Part shown: piece after piece, positions 1 through 13,431 of the stretch | Numbering within the stretch: position 1 is the first letter of the stretch | Layout: every line of letters begins with the position of its first letter | NCBI GenBank assembly: GCA_902702965.1 | Contig: CACRXP010000050.1 | Coordinates: 1,490,274 to 1,554,273 of the forward strand | Reading direction: 5' to 3' | DNA: 64,000 bases | DNA from: Spirometra erinaceieuropaei | Lineage: Eukaryota > Platyhelminthes > Cestoda > Diphyllobothriidea > Diphyllobothriidae | The notes under the pieces: model-generated | Database searches by the model: none | The model's input: only the letters and a program-made list of their open reading frames with translations | What the model was told of the DNA's origin: nothing | Translations under genes and position numbers: made by a program

Positions 1-3000
1 CGTCTATTAGTCTAGTGTGACTGTCTCACTCTCTCTTTTCTCTTCATTTCGTCTGACGACGGGTTGGTGTCACCAATTCGAAAATTCACGAGTACAACTC
101 GATTTTTCCGAAGAACCTCTTCCTTTTTCATATATATATATGCCATCCAGACCCTAGAATATAAGCGAGTCCTAGGCCGCTGAATAAAATAAAGAAAAAA
201 AGAGGAGGAAGAAGAAGTACGTTTTCTTTCAGGAACCATCCAACTTCCTTGCTTTTAATGCACTCAAAACCAGCAATTCTAGACACCCTTCTCGCAATTC
301 GGGCAAATCCTCCACAACGATAGCCAAGACATCGCGGATTTTTCCTTCTCTTGAGCCTAGCTGGTGTCATCTGATCCCTTGTCCTATCGTAAGTAGGTAC
401 TTTTCGACAAAATACGATAAATTTAAAACAACAAAGCGTTCGAATAGAATATCGTACACTTCTTCTACCGCACATTACGCTTTAAATCTCGTTTCAATAC
501 CTTTCCACACGGTATATTTTTGTTCTCTAACTGGTGTCCTCTAATCGCATGCCAAACGTCCGGGGATGGAACTCAAGTTTACCTTCGATTTTTAAAATGA
601 AGTACAACGTCATACTACCAGAATTTCGCCGATTGGAGTACAAATAGGGGATTATTTAGTTACGTAAATAGTAGTCTGCGCATCTCGGCCTAGATTTTAG
701 TATTGAGATAGAAACTCAATATTTGTTGATTGACTAGATAATTGGGTCGAACACCCTTGTTTAGGGTCGACAATGTGAGCGTTAGATGGCGTCCGCGACA
801 TTAAAAATGCACCAATTACAAGTTTGAGGGCATAATGGTTCTAAAGTCGTACAGTGTTTAGTGTAAGCTGGACAGTCAACCAGCCAGACCTCGTCAAAAT
901 TCATCTTCGAACGTGCCACATTCAAATGCGCTATACCTCCTGCTGCCACAGACGCACGCACTGGAATAACAGATTCGATTATTATTTTAAAGGCCCTTGC
1001 AAACAAAGGTCTCGCGCGTGATTTTCAGAGAGAAATAACACCATTAGAAACAGAATGGCGTAAATCGACTTACTAAACGAGATGGCTTCAGTATTATTTG
1101 TCGATCGCTTAAATTACCTCTACGAATATAGGTGCATATTAATAGTATTCCGAAATTGGATAGCGACAACTGGCCACTTTAAATAGGAATGTTAAAATTG
1201 TGCTGGTAGTATGAGTCAGTTTTGATGCAGCTGATATGACTGTAGCGCATACCAACATCAGTCGACAAGGAGTCGGTGTCACGCGTTGCACAACAGAAAC
1301 ATGTAGTGAGAAGTACTCTCCCATGTGTTCTGATTCAACAACGCAGAAACTAATTAATCCAACGGTTACATTGAAATAAGGGTATGTTCCCAAAGTTTCT
1401 CTTGACTAATACATTTCTTAAACACATTTTGCGCCTATGCACTTTCGTCGAAATTGACAGGCGACGTTCTGTTAAAAGCGACTTAGGGAGAGACTCAAAG
1501 AGACTGAATTTAATCCAACGCCAAATTTGAGGTAAGGAGGAGTTCATCTGTGCGCAGATCAGTGCTATTGACAAACAACAGTCAGGAAAGCCATAAAGTA
1601 AATTTTCTATGCCGTTTCTACTCTCTTAGAGGGCACTGACTGCTCGAACGACGGAGGATGTATTACCTATAGAGCAGGGAGCATCACTCATCAATATGTG
1701 ATGCAGTCTATTTACAAGTAACTGGTTGACTAGATCTCAGCGAATGTCTGCAAGATACCTCCCAGTGAACACAGTTTGACAACTGTACGGCTAAATGAAA
1801 TCCCCAGAATCACAAAGTTCCTTTGAATATCTCATCAAAATATAAAATCTCAGAAGACCCATATCCTAGCTCGAGACAGATTAAAGACCAAACTGAGTAA
1901 CATTAGGGAAAAAGGCAAGCTGGACTGGAATGCCCCTTTCTGGTTTATTAGACATTCTGGTCTCCCTTGTCTTTGTCAGTGACGTCTTCACACTTTTATT
2001 ACGCGCCGATGTGCAGCTGCTGAATGGGCTCGAGGGAGATCTCCAAAGCCCAATAGGATAAGTTAGTTCCGTAACAAGATCGGTGAGCGCTCATCTACCC
2101 TTAATTACAGAGTCGTTCGCAGCCGAGGACGTTAGCAACAAGCCAAGAAATATCGGCCAGCTCGAGCCAAATTGCTCGAAGATAGATTTGAAATCCTGCT
2201 CGAGTTTCTTACATTTAGTGATTTGAATATGGCAGTCCGAGCGAGCTTCCAAAGCTGTCGCATTTCAGGGGCTTGTCCCCTGAAATCACATATCTAGCAA
2301 CCGACATATTCATCTGATTTTGAGAAAATACACAAACGGGCTTCACTTTTAGACAGAGAGTACTTCGTAAATTATCTAAGAATATGACTTTATCTGAAAG
2401 TTCAGATTTATCATGCTCATATATATCCTTTTAGAAGACTTTTGAAGGTTTAAAGTAAAAATGCTGTCTTAATTTGCGAACACGAGTTAACAAATATCCT
2501 ACAGTGACATGCATTTTCTGAGGTGCTGACCAATAATTACTAAAAATGCATCATGGTAAGACTTTCAAACGAAAACCGAATTTTTGGCCTTTCATTAAGT
2601 ATACATTAGGCTCGGGATCTAAAGCAGCGTGACGTTGACGTGCATGATATATTCGGCCCTCTCTAGAAATGCCATTGAGTCCAAGTGTATAATGACAGTA
2701 TACGCTTTTGTGGAAATGGTATCCATCATAATATGTTACAAATGTAAATGTGCGCAAGACAGGATTTTTAAATCTGTAAATACAGTCTGCACTATAGTGA
2801 GTAGTCACTTCTAGAACACACATTCTAGGGGATCCTCTTTGGCGAAGGCATTGTTTGCAAGGTGAACACTTTCCCATATTGCCCATCTTGTCCATCGAGG
2901 CATGGACAAATATTCTCGCAGTAGTATACTTATGAAAATAATTTTATCTAAGTCCGGAAAAACGAGATTTTTCAACTGAATACGCGTCCTATACTGAAAA

Positions 3001-4639
3001 GTAGACATTAATATGACAAAGGCTTCAGCATGAGTGTTGGCAATGTCATACTCATATTCACTTGTGAGGAAATGCACAACACTGGAATTTAGCTTTGTGA
3101 CAGATAACTGAAAGATAAAAAAAGATTGTCATTTAACACTGCAGATGACTTGCGTTAAATGCTAAAACTGGAGACACTTACGTCTACGGAGAAAGCAAAA
3201 GTTGTCGCTGGAAAAGTCATGGAGCATCTGAAAAGTTTAAAGTCCCGTGTTACGCTTGCGTGCAAAAACGAGCAGTTTTTAACTTCTGCTGGAATCAGGA
3301 TTTTCAGCATGAATGAAGTAGGAAGTATCCCTTCGAATATGGCTTGATAATTTAATGAACGCACGAATACAGGGAAGTTTCAACTATTCGATCAAGTCTT
3401 CTTTCGTAGTTTGGACAAACTGCGCCCAAGTGACCTAAGCGGAAAAAATGTTTTAATTATTCAATGCGGACATTTTACTTCAGGTATTGACAAGCTTACT
3501 AATTCGATTGAAGTGCATTTAACTCGATGTAGCCCTTTACAACTGACTTGCTCATATATTAGCAGTAGTAGTGCAAGTCAAATAAAAAGGTTTTACACGA
3601 AAGTTGTTTGAAGCTCACACTAAATAGAAAGGTTCTTGAAAGCGAAACAGTTGGTTCGGGCAAAAACAATTCTGTGAGTTCTTACTATTTTTTATTTTGC
3701 ATCCGTAAATAGCTACCGTATAAAGTAGTAGGAATGGCTGGACAAGCCTGGTGCTTTGCAGTTGGAACATTTTGTCTCCTCAGATATTTGTTGTTGTCAG
3801 TGTTTGACTCTAAAATACACAATTGATAGTGCAATTTATATTGTAATCGTACACAGATCAACTCTGGAGACATATGCACCATTGTCTCGTACCAGTCCAA
3901 TAATTTTGTTTATTTTCTGCCAATACCCAAACCGATTCCAACACTACGTTAAATAAAAAAACTAATCAGACGATTGGACCTGTGAAAGAGAATGCACTCA
4001 GACAAATTTCGTGCACTTTCACTTAGTAGCTTTTCATAAAGGTAATCGTAACATATGTGGATGTGGGGATAAACATCTGCTGATAGGAACAAAATTGAAG
4101 ATTAGACAACAAGCGCTTGATTTCAAAGATGTTGAAGCGTTTTCAGGGGTTCGGCTTACAAAGGGTTTTTTAACGTTGAGCTGCCAACTATTTAGGGGAA
4201 ATTACATAATAGTTAGGTTTTATTAAAAATTTGACATATTTGGACAAATGTAGAACGCAAAACTGCCAAACGATTTTAATGGATATTAACGATTTAATAC
4301 ATGCAAACAGTTACATTAACAATGCTTTAATTATTAATTGTAAAAATTCCATTACGTATCGGCGTAGCTTTTGATTGTCCATTGACCTCAATTATGATTG
4401 ATTTTATTAAATAGGACTTTAGCTGATTACTTTACATTCAGACGTTACATGGCTAAATAGGTTTACGGGTTTAAAGGTTATTTTCAGGAAGAAAATATTC
4501 ATCCGTAATATTTATGAAGATTGTTAATAATAGTTGAGTCCTCTGGGTTTCATAGTCTTCCAAATATGAATGTTTATAAAAAGTTTCGCAATACCCTTCC
4601 CGAACACTTGGTCCGGGCAGTCTATGGAAGGAATGCAGT
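1..4639. other. AT-rich stretch without a recognisable gene
   Basis: No domain, RNA gene or repeat of a known kind was recognised here. The longest open stretches are two overlapping minus-strand frames at 2551-2895 and 2811-3077 (114 and 88 codons) and a plus-strand frame at 3159-3347. None resembles a family I know. The minus pair has an AG acceptor-like site with a pyrimidine tract just upstream of a continuing frame, so an unrecognised exon there cannot be excluded. Confidence 0.5.
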
Positions 4640-5452
4640 TATACAGACTAGCCAGACCTTAAGAGAGCATTTGATAGTGTACCACACCAGCGACCCCTGT
4701 ACAAACTAAGCCGAACAGTCATCAATTCGAATCTGCCGAGGTGAACTTAAAGCTTCTTTATCGGTTGTTCTCCGGTTGTCCGCGCAAGTTCCAGACAGGC
4801 GGCGGGGGTAGCGGTTGAACAGAGTGTTCCTCAAGGCTCCGTCCTGGGTACTTCCCTTTACATTATACACGACAACGACCGCATCGGGGAGCTCAGTCGT
4901 AATTTCGTCATCATTTCTTATGCTGTTAAACTTTGAAGCGTCACCCAAATCTAATATGACGAAAAGCCTTTGCAGGAAGACCTGAGCCCGCTCCCGAAAT
5001 TGTCACAGAATTAACTTTTGCCATTTAATGCGACTAAGTGTAACATTCATCATGTTGATAGAACCCGGTCTCCGGACCACAGGGTTTACAACGTAATTGG
5101 CGCACGACTGCAGTAGTTAGACGCCCAGAATGACTTGCGTCTGCGGGTCACGACTTCAGTTATTCCGTCGCTGCACTTCTCCAATGTAGCCAAGTCCGCG
5201 ATGCAAGCCCTACACCTCTTCATGCGGTCTTTGCGTGCCTTCGATGATAACTACTTGGCTAAAGTCTGTTGGGCACTTGTACGGCTGCAGCTGGAGTTCA
5301 CCATTCGAGCGTGGAAACTGTGGGCCGTTAAACATCTCAGCATCCTTCAGGAAGTTCAAAGACATGCATGCAAACTCGCTAGTGTACGGGGTTTACCGCT
5401 TTGCGAAACACGGTTATCCAATAGCAAGCTCTTTACTCTGAGTTACATGTAG
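4640..5452 (+). pseudogene. Decayed non-LTR retrotransposon reverse transcriptase
   Basis: This is the second half of a CR1/Jockey-type reverse transcriptase, broken by frameshifts and stops. Near 4661 the plus strand reads KRAFDSVPH, the usual motif A context (DLSKAFDxVPH) that carries the first catalytic aspartate. At 4813-4858 it reads VEQSVPQGSVLGTS, the GVPQGSVLGP block before the catalytic FADD box. The FADD box itself is lost: the frame reads SYAVKL there. From 5135 an open frame of 105 codons carries the thumb and tail region, with phrases such as AMQALHLFMRSLRAFD and LVRLQLEFTIRAW. It is a dead 5'-truncated copy. Clade assignment within the non-LTR elements is inference. Confidence 0.8.
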
Positions 5453-7825
5453 CCAAGAGCTGACCTGATACAAACATAGTTTGTCGTGCTCGGCCAGGAC
5501 AGTTGCACTTTACCTGCAGACGTCTTTGAGGTAGCAGCCACAACGAATCTTCGATGACATTCACTCAAACTACCTGTGACTGCTCCGGGCTTGACATGCG
5601 GAAATTCCCAATCGCCAACAGAATCGTTAAGTCTTGGCATGCTTTGTCTGCAGATGTCGTCATGCCCACATCCGTCGTGACTTTGGGTGCAAGCTAGATC
5701 AGTATACCACTGCGCATTATAATGCTATTCAAGCAATACTTCCTTAAGGTTGAATGCAATAAGTTACTACCATTACAATATCGTTGTTTACATGTTAGTA
5801 ACGCTTGGCTTTGACTTACTTATTGTCTAAAGCAAATGGCGTACGAGTGCTGACATTCCCTATTTTTCCTTCATATAACTGGGGTCGCCTCTATTTTCTA
5901 TAGCATACCCAGGCATAGACTGACTCATGTCCAATGTGCTCAGTAGTTTAATGTTTAAAGCACAAGGAATTATTTATTTTTTATACAGTATCGATAATAT
6001 TTCTGCAACCATTTGATGCTTCCGTTTTCCAAGACTTTGATACCTCTTCTTCTTATAAAATTTGGGAAAAGCTTAATATCTGCGTTTTTTGAAAATAAAC
6101 TGTGCCCAAATGAACAGAGTTATTCATTCCGGGTGTGTTTTATCGAAGGAAAGTCGTCCAAAATAAAGCACAACCAGGCATTTCCTGAAATTGCAGAAAT
6201 TTTCTACGTTATTCAACACCGCATGTCAAATATCCTTATACTCTCGCGCTGTGTTCTAAAGGTATATTAAGAAAAACATGACAATTTTTATGTAGGTTCC
6301 AAAGGGAAACGGAATAACGTGTTTTACATTCGTGCAAATTCGACGGATTCAGATGCAGAAATCGCATTGTTTTCAAAACGTAGGACACACATTAGACTTT
6401 GAAGATTCTGTTTTGGAGGTCTGTTGTTTTGACTATAGAATGCGATAGTAAACTCGACTGCTAGGAACTTGTTTAACCTTTTTGCAACCGTTCCACTTTA
6501 CCGCCTCCTGGTATTAAGGATTAATCACTTCAAATCTGATGTCTTGCCCCATAGCATCGTTTTCGATAGTTCCGCTGTCACAGACAACCTTGCAGTTGCT
6601 GGCAGTGGTAATTATTATAATAATAAAAATCTACAAGTAAGATAGAACTGACAATTTCAGTGTTGAGACGACGCAAATGAGCTTAGACATTGCAAATCTG
6701 TTGTTTTAGCTGTTTGCATGTCTACAGCTTAATAAAAACAGCGTACGAAAGATGCAGTGAAGGCGCCCGTGTATTCAGCTATGCCAACGGACTAGGTTGT
6801 GATTTTGATAATGGACGGAAATATCGGATATCTGAGGCTAAATATGTCGATATCCATACCAATCCTATCTAATATATGGTCTGAAATATTGTAAAACTAG
6901 TCGACTTATGTTCAACCAATCGAACAAAAACGCCATTAGTCGTTTCCTGTGGTGACCGACGGGCACATTTCCGCTAGATAAACATCTAAGCAGATAACTT
7001 CAAATTTGTGCTGTGATTCGCACGCAATTATGTCCACATGCTTGGCTGTAGCAGCAAACCCGTCTTTTCTCTTTTGCCTATTGCAATCAAAATAGAGACA
7101 AGACAAATTTTAGGAAATAGTCAGCAATTTCCATCCGAAAAATTTTCTTTACCAAAGTTTTGTTCAAAGTTACTGAGAAAATGCTTAAATTACCTTATTG
7201 TAAATAGGGCAATTCTGTATATATTTTGAAAATATCTAATTCGGGATACACTTCGACGTGAACGAAAGAGACTTTTGAGATGGAACTGATCCGAAAAGTA
7301 GAAAACAATGAACATATTGTGCCAACGGTATAAAAACGATTTTCATAAGTGGTTTTTATTCTTCAATTATGAAATTTGGATGCAATTCAATCCAACACTA
7401 CTTTATTTCGACTTTTTGTAGGTTTTTAAGCGATGTTTATAAGTAATCAATAGATGGCTCGAACAAGCCAGGCGATTATTAAAGCGGATGTCGTACTTGG
7501 AATTTCATCTGTTGTATGATATTCACCTAGATTTTCTCAGTTGTGCTACTAGCCGACCTTTTAATTTTTTTGCAGCCTCAAGCCATTTTTAAGAACGCCT
7601 AATAATTTTTTTTTAATCTAGACAATCTACTTCTCAGGCCTTTCCCTTTTTTACATGAAAGGAAGATTCCAAAATCATTAACAGATTACGGGAAATTTAA
7701 ATTGGACATTTTTGCGCAAATGTGCGTAAACGACACACCTAGTGATCATGCGCGAGTTAGACGGCACGCATAATTTTCGTAATTTCAAATTTTCTTGAGG
7801 GATAGTTAATTGTAGGAAACCAAGG
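5453..7825. other. AT-rich intergenic stretch, nothing recognised
   Basis: Only short open frames on both strands (the longest is 85 codons at 6013-6270). I see no domain, no tRNA and no clear repeat. Confidence 0.5.
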
Positions 7826-8623
7826 GGTTAGATGATACTTGGTAGCCCTCCTGACACCGCAAACTCCCAGCTGCCTGTCAATTGGAACCGGTGGTAATAG
7901 GGGCCATACGGGTGGGACAAATGAGTGGACGGGTGAATGGCGATTGTAGTATATGCTAGGAATTGACGCTCCTGGTAAAGTGAAAGCCTAACTTAGATTA
8001 GGTGAAAAATACAAGGAAGGTATGGAAATGAGCGAGGAGACTTTGAACGGTGTGCGGAATAAATGCATCCTAGCCTCCGATTGGAAAGAAAAACAAGTGA
8101 AGGCGAACAACCAATGGGAAGAACGCAACTGGTCCGAAGGTCATTCCGCAGTGTGTGCGATAGAACTCCATCCAACATAATGGACAGAAGAATACGAGAG
8201 TCAAGCAGCGGGACGCGGGACGCCACAACGCAAGCCGGGTAAGACTTTTATGCGAAAAATTGGCTTTGGCGGAAGAGAAAATTCGCAAATAATGAGGCAG
8301 TCGAAAGCTACCTCTGCTAATGAAAGTTGATAAAGGGTAAGCTTCATTGTCATCGTTACCGGTGCCAATCCGCCCAAGAAAGTACCTCTACAATGAATGA
8401 GGCAGGCAAAAGCTTCCTCTTCTTATGAAAGTTGATGCAGGGAAAGACTCATTGTCATCGTTACCGGTGCCCAGAATAGTACCTCCACAATGAATATGGT
8501 ACAGGTAATACAGCGCGCGCGTAAATTTAGAAGCATAAAGAGAACGCAATCACAGCTACTGAAATCGAGCCAGTAGGTACCATTGTGGGGTCTGTGGGCA
8601 CGGCTACCAACTATCATCTTACC
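7826..8623 (+). repeat. Dispersed repeat R1, copy 1
   Basis: About 800 bp that recurs at 34620-35630 with roughly 90% identity by eye. Both copies start with GGTTAGATGATACTTGG and end with GGCTACCAACTATCATC. Inside, a ~105 bp segment with the phrase TCATCGTTACCGGTGCC is repeated in tandem (about 8291 and 8395). The antisense strand is open for 73 codons at 8070-8288, and the matching frame is open in the other copy, but no protein family is recognised. It could be a non-autonomous element or the untranslated end of a retroelement. I see no terminal inverted repeats or poly(A). Confidence 0.85.
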
Positions 8624-9465
8624 AACCAAGAAATACTTTTCGCAAAGTAATTGCTGTACAACAACATCAGTCACCCTTCGGGAAAGGATGTTAAGCCATC
8701 CGTCACACCCGAAGTAGTTTGCAATTAAATGAATGTGGCATGGGTCAGTAAATAACGAGATTGAAATCTGCTAACTGAAACTACATTGAATAGTCGTCAG
8801 ACGTTTGTGGACCTAGAAGAAAATTGATAATTGATGCAAAGAAACGTAGATCCCTTGCAGAAACTGCATCTTTAGACCTACGCTCAGCAACTTACTATCA
8901 TCCGTGGGTAATTTCCTTCTGTTAGACGCATCGCAGTACGTCTGACCGACTGAACTCTTGTGCGCAATATTTTGCTTCTGAAGATTGATGCTTTTTGACG
9001 TGCCCACATAGCAACCTATAATTTTGTGGGTCATGCAAAATACTGTGTCAAAAATTGATTTCAAAATTCACACAGGCTTAGCTTTTTTAGCCGATTCCAT
9101 CAATTTGCTGACAGATGTATGGACCTATCGCTGGTCAATTTTTAGGAAAAGACAAATTATAACCTTTAATGGGCCCCTTTGCAATAATATACCGAATAGG
9201 TATTTAAGTACTACGTTCAGTTTGGCTGTCAAATTAAATATTAGTTTGTTCTACTGCATGATAACTACGTATAAAATATGGAGTAACCGCAGTGGTAATT
9301 TGTAGACACCTGCGTGTCTTAGAACGCAATTTATTTCATTTCGACATATTCCAGGTCCAAGGTGGTTGTTCCGGAGGACATGTTAATTTCTTTTTCCACA
9401 AGTGTCTAAGGATAAACAAGGTTTAATTTTTGGAAGCCTCTTTCAGTCCTGAAAATCATGGACCA
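8624..9465. other. No gene recognised
   Basis: Short open frames only, including 83 codons antisense at 8813-9064 and 93 codons at 9024-9305. None is recognisable. Confidence 0.5.
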
Positions 9466-9800
9466 TGTGTACAGTAGATGTGCAAACTCATGAAATGTCA
9501 ACCAAAATTTCGAAATGCGTTCTCGTTTCGAAAAGATAAATTAAGTAGTGTTGTCAAACTAATCATGATGCAGCATAAATCTATAATGATCCAGTTACCT
9601 CTGGGTGTCGGCTTTCGAAAGAACTTATTTTCGGCTGCATGCAAGATCCATACTCTGAAAAAAATGGCCACTTAAGTAGCGTACAATTTTCTCATTGATT
9701 TTCGATGCCCTTGAAAATTCAATTATATTTCATGGAAAACATGCATAGAAATATTCATTCTTTTACTTATTCGGTAGCAAATCACGTCTTCTTCTAACTT
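9466..9800 (+). repeat. Dispersed repeat R2, copy a
   Basis: First of three diverged ~320 bp copies inside 1.7 kb. Shared landmarks in order are ACAGTAGrTG followed by GCAAACTCATGAAATG, the phrase CGAAATGCGTTCTCG, a CTTAAGTAG hexamer region, TTGATTTTCGATGCCC and TTTCATGGAAAA. It ends in ATTCATTCTTTTACTTATTCG. It has no coding content and is probably a short non-autonomous element. Confidence 0.8.
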
Positions 9801-10204
9801 CATACTAGGCCAGGTTTGTCAAAATTTCCCTTTAGTAATGCAAAATTGAAGTTCTGGGGGAGGCTCAACCAGGGGTTCCCATGGGCCTCAAATATTGACT
9901 GTTGACAAAAAACCAGTCTATAGGTAGGTATTTGATAAAGAATTTAACATGCATAACATGCTTTCAGTTGGCATTTTAGAATTGCCTTACACTATTCCAT
10001 TTGTGAAAAGAAATGCCTGTGTGTCTTGCTGTTTTCTCTTGAGGCTCTTTTTTCAGTACATGTACAAGAGCTGCTAAATTTCAGCCGTTTATAACATGGC
10101 ATGCCTTGAGATTTATATGAGCCATCGTGTTCGCAGCAAATATGCAAACTTATATGATGTTCGCCAGAGGTCAGATCTCAATTAATGATGATCGATGCGT
10201 GTGC

Positions 10205-10515
10205 TTACAGTAGGTGGGCTAACTCATTAAATGCCAAACAAAGTTCCGAAATGCGTTCTCGCTTCAGAAAGATTAAATAAGTGGGATTATAAACCAGATC
10301 AGCCTGCAATTCTATAATAATTTATTTACTTCTGAATGTCAGCTTTCGGAAGAGCTTCCTTTAGACTGAATGTAATTCTATACCCCGTGAAAAATGACTA
10401 CTTAAGTAGCATGAATGTTCCCGTTTGATTTCTATGCCCCTAAAAGTCTTATTACATTTCATGGAAAAATATATTCATCCTTTTGCTCATGCAGGATTAA
10501 ATTACATTTTTTTTT
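10205..10515 (+). repeat. Dispersed repeat R2, copy b
   Basis: Same order of landmarks as the copy at 9466: ACAGTAGGTGGGCTAACTC, CGAAATGCGTTCTCGC, TACTTAAGTAGC, TTGATTTCTATGCCCC, TTTCATGGAAAA and ATTCATCCTTTTGCTCAT. By eye it is about 70% identical to copy a, so the copies are old. Confidence 0.8.
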
Positions 10516-10844
10516 AAGTTTATAGTCGAAGGAAGGAAGGATATCGCAATACATTTAGAAACCGTCAAATTGTCATTCTTAAAACATCATGTATCTGTAT
10601 TTACTAATAAAACTTGTAAAGTTAGCAATATGGATCAAATTCAGTACTAAATTTCATGAACCCCGTATAGTCTCCTCCGAATACCGTAAAGGATTGAACA
10701 ATTTTCCATACGTGAAAAATATATGGTTTGTAGTTTCGAAACTCAAAATGCAAGTGTGACTTCAGAGCAGGTTCAAAATTATTCGGAAATCGGAAAAACT
10801 TTTGCAAACCAAAAAAACACTACTCGTTCGCAAGTAAAATTAGA

Positions 10845-11185
10845 AGAATACTTAATTGTATAGCTAATGAGCAAGAGAATGAATGTTTAAATGCACGTTT
10901 TCCATGAAAAATAATTGGAAATTTAGGCGCATCGAAAATCAACGAGAGAAATGCCTGCTAATTAAATAGGCATTTGTACAGAGTGAAGTTTTTGGCATGT
11001 AGCCGGATTGAAGTTTATTCAAAAGTCGGCATCCTGTGGTATCTGACATATGATAGAGTTTTTTGCAGGCTGACTAGTTTTACAACCCTACTTAATCGAT
11101 CTTTTCCAACCGAAAACCCATTCCGGAATTTCGATTAACATTCCATAACTTAGCCAACCTACTGTAGAACAATATTAAGTGCCTT
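10845..11185 (-). repeat. Dispersed repeat R2, inverted copy c
   Basis: Read on the minus strand this stretch gives CTACAGTAGGTTGGCTAA, GGAAAAGATCGATTAAGTAG, CGTTGATTTTCGATGCGCC, TTTTTCATGGAAAACG and CATTCATTCTCTTGCTCATT in the same order as the two plus-strand copies. The inverted placement relative to copy b could let the intervening ~330 bp form a hairpin in RNA. Confidence 0.75.
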
Positions 11186-11509
11186 ATAGTTTCAGCAAGC
11201 TTTAAGAACACAATGTGTCGAGCATACGTAAGCTTTTTATATATATTCTCATCAGGCCTACACATTGGTATTGCTTTCGAAATGATGAAAATATAAATGC
11301 GGGCAAGCAGAAGTTATTCTGTAGCTGGGGTTCGGGGGTGAAAAACAAAATTACCGTCAATGTTAGGGGAGAGAAGGGGACGGTTGGCACTGGGACGGGT
11401 AATAATACACAGATTGCTGGCATAGTGACTAGGCCCATGGTAACTGTGAGGCCCATACGAAAATCTTTTATGCGAATAGAACTGGTTTGTATAGCCTGAT
11501 TGCAGCCGC
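11186..11509. other. Short spacer, no gene recognised
   Basis: Both strands are open for about 100 codons (11215-11499 plus, 11202-11531 minus), probably by base composition. Neither translation resembles a known family. Confidence 0.4.
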
Positions 11510-12900
11510 CTCTGCTGTTGCCAACAGACACTCTCCGAGTAATTTTGAAAAGCTCGACTGAACCTTGTAAATCACTCGGATTGCCTGTACGGCATCTACA
11601 CAGTGATCTGTGTCTACCATGCCGGAGGAGGATAGAGCTGTAGACGTTCTTTATTTGGCCCTTTCATAATCATGCTGAAAGGTATCCCCTTATTATTTTG
11701 GACAAACGCCGACTCGTTCGACCAATATATTCTGCCATACAGGGACAGGGGGAGAAGTAAATACACATAGAAGTGGTTTGAGCTGGCAATTTTTCCTTGC
11801 CCTCTCCCTGTAGGATGACGCTAGTGGGCAAGAGTGCACGGGTGTCAGCTGAGGGAAAGGTGCGCGATACAGCTCGATTTACGCGTCTTCTAAGAAGTTC
11901 AGTTTTTGTGTCCCCTTGAAACGGAACCCTGAAAAAAGCGTCTTATTTGCTGCCGTCATGATCGGGGGCTTCAGTGGTTTTTCGGTCATGTACTTCGCAA
12001 TGCATCGATCGGGGTACCCGTTCTAATGAAAGAGATTTGCGACAATCTTAAGTTCTTTCTGAATGCTATCAGCCGAGAAGATACTCCTTACTCTTTGTGT
12101 TAAACAACGGACTAAATAGCACTTCATGTTTAACGGTACGAAACACCCAAATTTGATGTATTGCCCAGACCACGTCTTCGTACGATAGACACTACGTCGA
12201 ATATTACTGCCAGGCCTTCTACTTAGAGGTACATCCAGAAAGGGGAGCGATCCGGATTGCTCTTCTTCCAGAGTAAATGTAATTGATGGGTGCGTCTGAT
12301 GCATATCTTCCCGTAGAACTGAAACGTCGTTTTGTTCACGTGAAATCGCGAATGTGTTATCCAAATAGCGTCCATTGTATCTCAGACCATTGACCTGACG
12401 ATTAAGCTCGAAAGCTTCTAGCTTGCCCATGAATACGTTCGCCAAAAGCGGACAAAGTTGCGAGCCCTTAACTACTCTGTCTATTTGTCTATATGACTAT
12501 TGTCAAACAGGAATTGTACGTTTAGGATACATCTCAAAAGCAAGTCCTTGAATGCATCCACCGGCATTCCTATATCCTGATTATTAAAGACAATGAATGT
12601 ACAGACGCAACTGACAGTTTCTTTTACAGGTACGTTCGTAAAGAGAGACGAGACGTATTGCCAAAACACAATACATCCGTTTAGGTTGAGATCTTTCACG
12701 CCGTTCACAAATTCAAAAGTTCCCCAAACGGTTAGGCGGGCAGTGCCAATGAATCTTTGTTTGGAATCTTACGGTTTCGCTTACAACACCTGGGCAGATT
12801 TGTACTAGTCGTTCACGAAGGATTCGGGCTTGCATCCAACTAGGAATCAACAGAAAACCCCAGGCCATCTCTCATGGGATTGACTATTCGCAGTCCGGGT
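11510..12900 (-). pseudogene. Decayed Penelope-like element: RT plus GIY-YIG endonuclease
   Basis: Penelope-like retroelements encode a telomerase-related reverse transcriptase followed by a GIY-YIG endonuclease. Read from 12900 downward, the frames give FEFVNGVKDLNLNG and SSLFTNVPVKETV (12481-12708), then ANVFMGKLEAFELNR, RYLDNTFAI and LPFLDVPLSRR (12023-12445). The catalytic YVDD is replaced by YLDN. Further down, in shifted frames, come MAEYIGRTSRRLSK (the GIY-YIG core) and VDTDHCVDAVQAIRVIYK near 11537-11626. At least four frameshifts or stops separate the pieces, so it is dead. The N-terminal third of the RT is missing or unreadable beyond about 12900. Confidence 0.85.
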
Positions 12901-13431
12901 ACATTTTAACTCTAATCACCGCAAACTGACCTGCAAAGGCTGTTAGATATTAACTTAAACTTATTCGCACATTATCGGCTCCGCATTTTGTTCTAACGCA
13001 TGAGGTCGGACCTCTGCGTATTTCATCCCCAAAATAATCCCTACCGTTTAGCCTTGTTCAGAACGACGCTCAATAAAACAGCATTATATAAGGGCATTGA
13101 GTTTGGCTAAATGACTTTTGTTTTGAAGAATTATTTTTTGTCTTATCGCCATCAGGAACATTTGTTGTCAAAACTCATGCATACATAGTCCGCGGTCTGA
13201 AATGTACGGGTGGAAGCTTTGCTCATCCAATTATACTAAACGTCTGTTAAAGTGACTACTCATGTATGGCTGTCGCCCAGAGATGTTAATCTAGCTCTCT
13301 GAAAGTTGTCCTTTTGGCCAATCGTAGGCCTACAAAAACGTTCATATAATTTTCAAATAAGAATTAATTGGCATATCAAATGATTCATTTTGGAGCAATT
13401 GATTGCACAACAACTGATTAGAAAAACTCAA
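12901..13431. other. No gene recognised
   Basis: AT-rich sequence between the Penelope relic and the spliced candidate. No domain or repeat was seen. Confidence 0.45.
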
